Assembly (NCBI RefSeq): GCF_004798865.1
Contig: NW_025335438.1
Span: forward strand, 19,539,883 to 19,603,882
Length of the DNA stretch: 64,000 nucleotides
Direction: 5' to 3'
DNA from: Varanus komodoensis
Taxonomy: Eukaryota; Chordata; Lepidosauria; Squamata; Varanidae
Both the position numbers and the translations under genes were made by a program. The stretch's first letter is position 1; every line of letters begins with the position of its first letter. The notes under the pieces were generated by a model, which saw nothing but the letters and a program-made list of their open reading frames with translations, was not told the DNA's origin and did no database searches. Shown here in pieces: positions 60,295 to 64,000 of this stretch.

Positions 60295-63200
60295 TTTTAT
60301 GGCTATAAAAAGGGCAACTCTGTACAGTAACATTCACTGCTTGTTTTCAAATCAGTCCATGTCAGAGAGGTACTGCATGTCAATGAATTAAATGAATGTG
60401 TGGCAATCTATAACCAAAAAAAGAAGAGAGCACCAATGAGCCATACATTTGTCCCCGCATAACATGGGGCATTTTACATCCTGGTGGGAGGGCTGTGTGA
60501 ACCCAAGGTTTATGCCAGCATTTTACCATAAGTACTACTTACCTGCAGGACTGATGGGTGAGCCAGACCTTGCATTCAGATGTGCTGTGAAAACTTATGG
60601 AAATAGTTATGAGGAAAACATGAGAAATCAGTAGTGCAGTAGTGTATTGAAGTAGAGGGTATCAGATTTTTTTCTTTAAAATATGTTGGAATAAATAATG
60701 TGGGAAGTTTGCAATAAAGCATTAAATAGAGCATTTCTCAAGTTAATTGAAGTGTTCACTCTCAGTACTGTAAAGTGGAATTTCTGTATGTATATAGAAG
60801 TTTTACTTAACACATGTCCAATTGGCCATCCAGTCATTGAATCCAAATTACTTGAGTACTGTTCAGTAAAAAGGAATAAATTGGCTGAAATCCAGATACT
60901 CCAGCTTAATTATTTGGTGACTATACTTGAAATATTTCTAAAAATGCTTTGGAATAGAGATTGTTCTTAGGCTGGAGAATACTAGAATTGTAGACCTTTT
61001 TTCTATCTAAAAAATCATGGGTTTGTACCATTTTCAGGGATCTCGGTGAAGTGCCACCGATGCTGAAGGTGCTGGGGACCTGTTTGGAAATGACATATGC
61101 CATTCACTTCAGCCTCATACACTCCCCATTTCCCAGGCATGTCCCTTTGCTTCCTCTTTGGGGCTGATATATAAAGCCAGAGAGTCCCCCGTGCAGTATA
61201 CCAACTGAGAGGGTGGGGAGGGGACACTGTGTGACAAGATAATGTCAGGAAGCCAAAAGATTGCTTCCTTGGTTAACCTACGTCATTTCCCTGAGACTCA
61301 AGTGGGACTTTCTCTATGCTGGCCTCACTGGATAGTATAAAAAGTAGTAATCAATGCCCAGCATTATGATGTATCAGGGAAAAAAGGGAGGGTGCGGGTT
61401 CTACTGAAGCACTGAATTAGCACTGGCAGGATATACTAAGCCTATTTTTGTGTCATTGTTAATTAGGGTTTACAAGAAGAAGAAGATGATGATGATAAAG
61501 TGCATGATGCTGCTATTTATTATTGCTTCAGAAAAAAATATTTCTCTATATTCTGCTTCTCTTAGCCCTCTTTTCTGGAAGTTATTAATTATAATTTGGA
61601 ATACTTCTATGAAAAAAGTTGGGTAAATCACCTAAATACCCCAGATCTATCATGCTATCTATTCATTTTATCTGTATCCTATTTGCCTATAGGATACGAT
61701 GAGATGATTGCCTTTTTCAACCATATTTTCAATGCGTGTTAAAAAAAATATCTGCGATTAAAATTAGTAGCTAGCTATAACCAACTTGCAGACACAGTAG
61801 GACTTCCTTAGGAGTACAGTGCATTCACCAAATTGTAGTATGTGAGTTTTAACAACTTGTTATCCTCCATTTTTTTTTAATTTGTGCCCAGCATATACCT
61901 GCATACATTTAGTAAAAAATAATTCATTAACTAATGCTGGATGAGAAACTTAAATGTTAAAATGTCCCCATCTCACATAGATCATGTATTAATCATTATT
62001 GTGTATTAGTGATTATCTTTTTATCACACAAATGTCTGAGGGAAAAAACAGTTTTTTCAAGGTGAGAACTTGCCAGTGATCACTTCTGCCATGAGCTGAT
62101 GTCACCAGGATGTGTAGTGCACTGTTCATGCTTCCTTGATGGTGCTGAAAATAAAGTAACATAATGATTTATACCTTCACATTACTGTTCCTTTGCATTG
62201 CCCACCTTTGTTTGTATCTGTAAAATAAAATAAAAAGTCACTATCATCAGCAAGCCCACATAAGGGAGGAATGGAGGGATAGAGTTCAGAAAATTCAGGA
62301 TGAGCCATGTCCCTCCACCATGGAAATAAATAAGAGCGTAACCTGTTCTCTGCATTCTATTTAAACAAAAGGGCAGTTCACCTACTCCTAGAGCCAACTC
62401 TTGTATCTCCTGGACCAACCAGACAACACAAGCTTATATTCCAGTGCTTGAGAACCTCTTTCAGCCTGAGGCCCAGATTCAGCTTGGAGGCTGCATTCCA
62501 GTGGTGGATAGAAGGGTAGGGACAACATACAAAATCACAAGCTGAGGTAGTGTAGCTTAAAGTTCTAATTGCAATCCACTAAGTCTTTGAACACCCATTT
62601 CAACATTTTAAGGAAGGAGGGAATCACAAAAACTGAAAAGCTACCAAATAACTGGTGGTTGGAGAAAGGGATGGAGCTGGGGAAGAGGTGATGCTGATGG
62701 TGCTACCTCAGAGAGTTACATTTGACCCTCAGCCTGAATTACCTTACCTTCTTGTATGTCATGCAGCATGCTTAGATGAAAAAAAATCTGTTTCCACCTA
62801 CAGTCCTAACTTTGGGTTTGAAGCTTCCTCTTTCCACACCAACCCCAGTGGGAAATCAGCATACACTCTGAGACACTATGTAAAATCTCTTTTCAGAAGT
62901 GAAAAACAGTGGATCAAGAAAAGCCACATATGATTGGTCCTTTTTCTGTCAAGTCCACCAAGTGCTGCATACATTGCATTTCAAAGTTGAAAAACTCTGT
63001 ATCATCCCTAAGCAGGCATCCATCAGTATAGCAGTGGATGGCTTTTCAGAAAACTGGATTATGAATTAAAAGAGTAGCCATGTGAGCCATACAAAACACT
63101 ACATTCTTGAGCCTTTAAAATGAAAGGTGCCTTGCTTTTAACATTGGTTCTGATAAAACTATGAGCTTTCTTTTGGGTCAGTTCTTCCTTTCTGGCACTA

Positions 63201-64000
63201 TGATCTCTCTGACCTTTTTCAGGAGAGCGATGCAGTTGCCCACTCTGACTTCACTTTAGACACCTGTTTACTCTGACTCATGTAGTCCTCATAAGGACTC
63301 ACCCAGTTTTTTGACAGCTAACCTCACTCAGGTAACAGTATTTTGCTAATATCCTTCCAGAGCCATGTAATAACATGCCTTGCACCCAATGCCCAACATC
63401 ATTCATCTTAGCCCTGCCATTTGGCTGACATGTCAGGGCTTTATGATTTATACAGAAATCTAAATATTAGAGCCCAGGGGATTAATTCACCATGGAATTA
63501 CACTGCGATGCTGGCAAAACTGCATCTGGCATGAGACAATGGAGAATGAGAATATTTCCAACTTGTGTGTCACATATACAAGCTGATTCAACTGTAAGCT
63601 GATATAAAAGAGCATAATGCCATGCTCTCCAGAACGATACCCACAAAGCAGAGCCAGACCGGCTTGATACGAAAGTAGTTTTCTGTACCAAACATCCCAG
63701 GACTTCTATAATTCAAACAGGTGTGAAAATTTGCCAAAGGGGAAACATTTCACGCAGTCCACATGGCAGAAAGATTTTCATCATGTATTGATCATCTACA
63801 CAAAATTTTGTTAAGGAAGGGATAGGTGACACTCTTGCTTTGCTCTGAGAAGGAAAACCCTAATCCTACCACTTAATGTGTACTTAGCATCAGCCATGTG
63901 TCACAGACATGACATAATCCTGCCCAGTAATCTATGGCTGACATTCACAAGCTACTGAGTCTAGAACAGACCTATTTTATTTTGCATGGATTTTCCCAGA
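60295..64000. other. No gene recognised
   Basis: AT-rich sequence to the window end, including a short GAAGAAGATGATGATGATA stretch at 61480. No repeat family or coding exon recognised; all frames are under 95 codons. Confidence 0.45.

Overview
This is a vertebrate nuclear window, most likely from a squamate reptile (lizard or snake). It is AT-rich, mostly non-coding and has no bacterial-style operons. It carries the repeat mix typical of squamates: CR1 and L2 LINEs, RTE/BovB 3' ends, Sauria-type tRNA SINEs, L1 fragments, Tc1/mariner and hAT-like DNA transposons, and many microsatellites. I cannot name the species.

Left part (about 2.1-7.7 kb): the one host gene I can support lies on the minus strand. 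Three short coding exons (5944-5998 plus 5' UTR, 5114-5206, 4460/4464-4563) join in phase into a small protein that I recognise as PPDPFL (PPDPF-like, pancreatic progenitor cell differentiation and proliferation factor-like). Its likely promoter is a TATA box at 7280-7287 on the minus strand, with a CpG island behind it and a non-coding first exon at about 7055-7256. A possible poly(A) signal lies at 2101-2106. No single exon gives a long open frame, so an ORF scan would miss the gene.

Rest of the window (7.7-64 kb): I recognise no other host gene, so it reads as an intergenic stretch filled with repeats of different ages. The main ones are: a long degenerate CR1 (8.6-10.6 kb) with a palindromic MITE inside it; a young L2 (12.75-14.18 kb, minus) whose reverse transcriptase frame is still open for 375 codons; an older L2 (about 21 kb); CR1 3' ends at 16.4, 23.2, 27.2, 29.2, 33.4, 35.2, 39.2 and 56.1 kb; BovB ends at 25.7 and 43.6 kb; a TA-flanked terminal-inverted-repeat element with a G-rich core (19777-20516); a hAT-like element with 8-bp flanking repeats (47969-48499); and an almost full-length Tc1 fossil (51279-52994) interrupted by an RTE-type fragment. 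A 168-codon minus-strand frame at 29953-30459 begins like a secreted protein but matches nothing I know.

Most remaining frames of 60-130 codons are chance or lie inside repeats. All family calls are by eye and from memory. Repeat edges are approximate except where terminal repeats and flanking duplications could be read directly.
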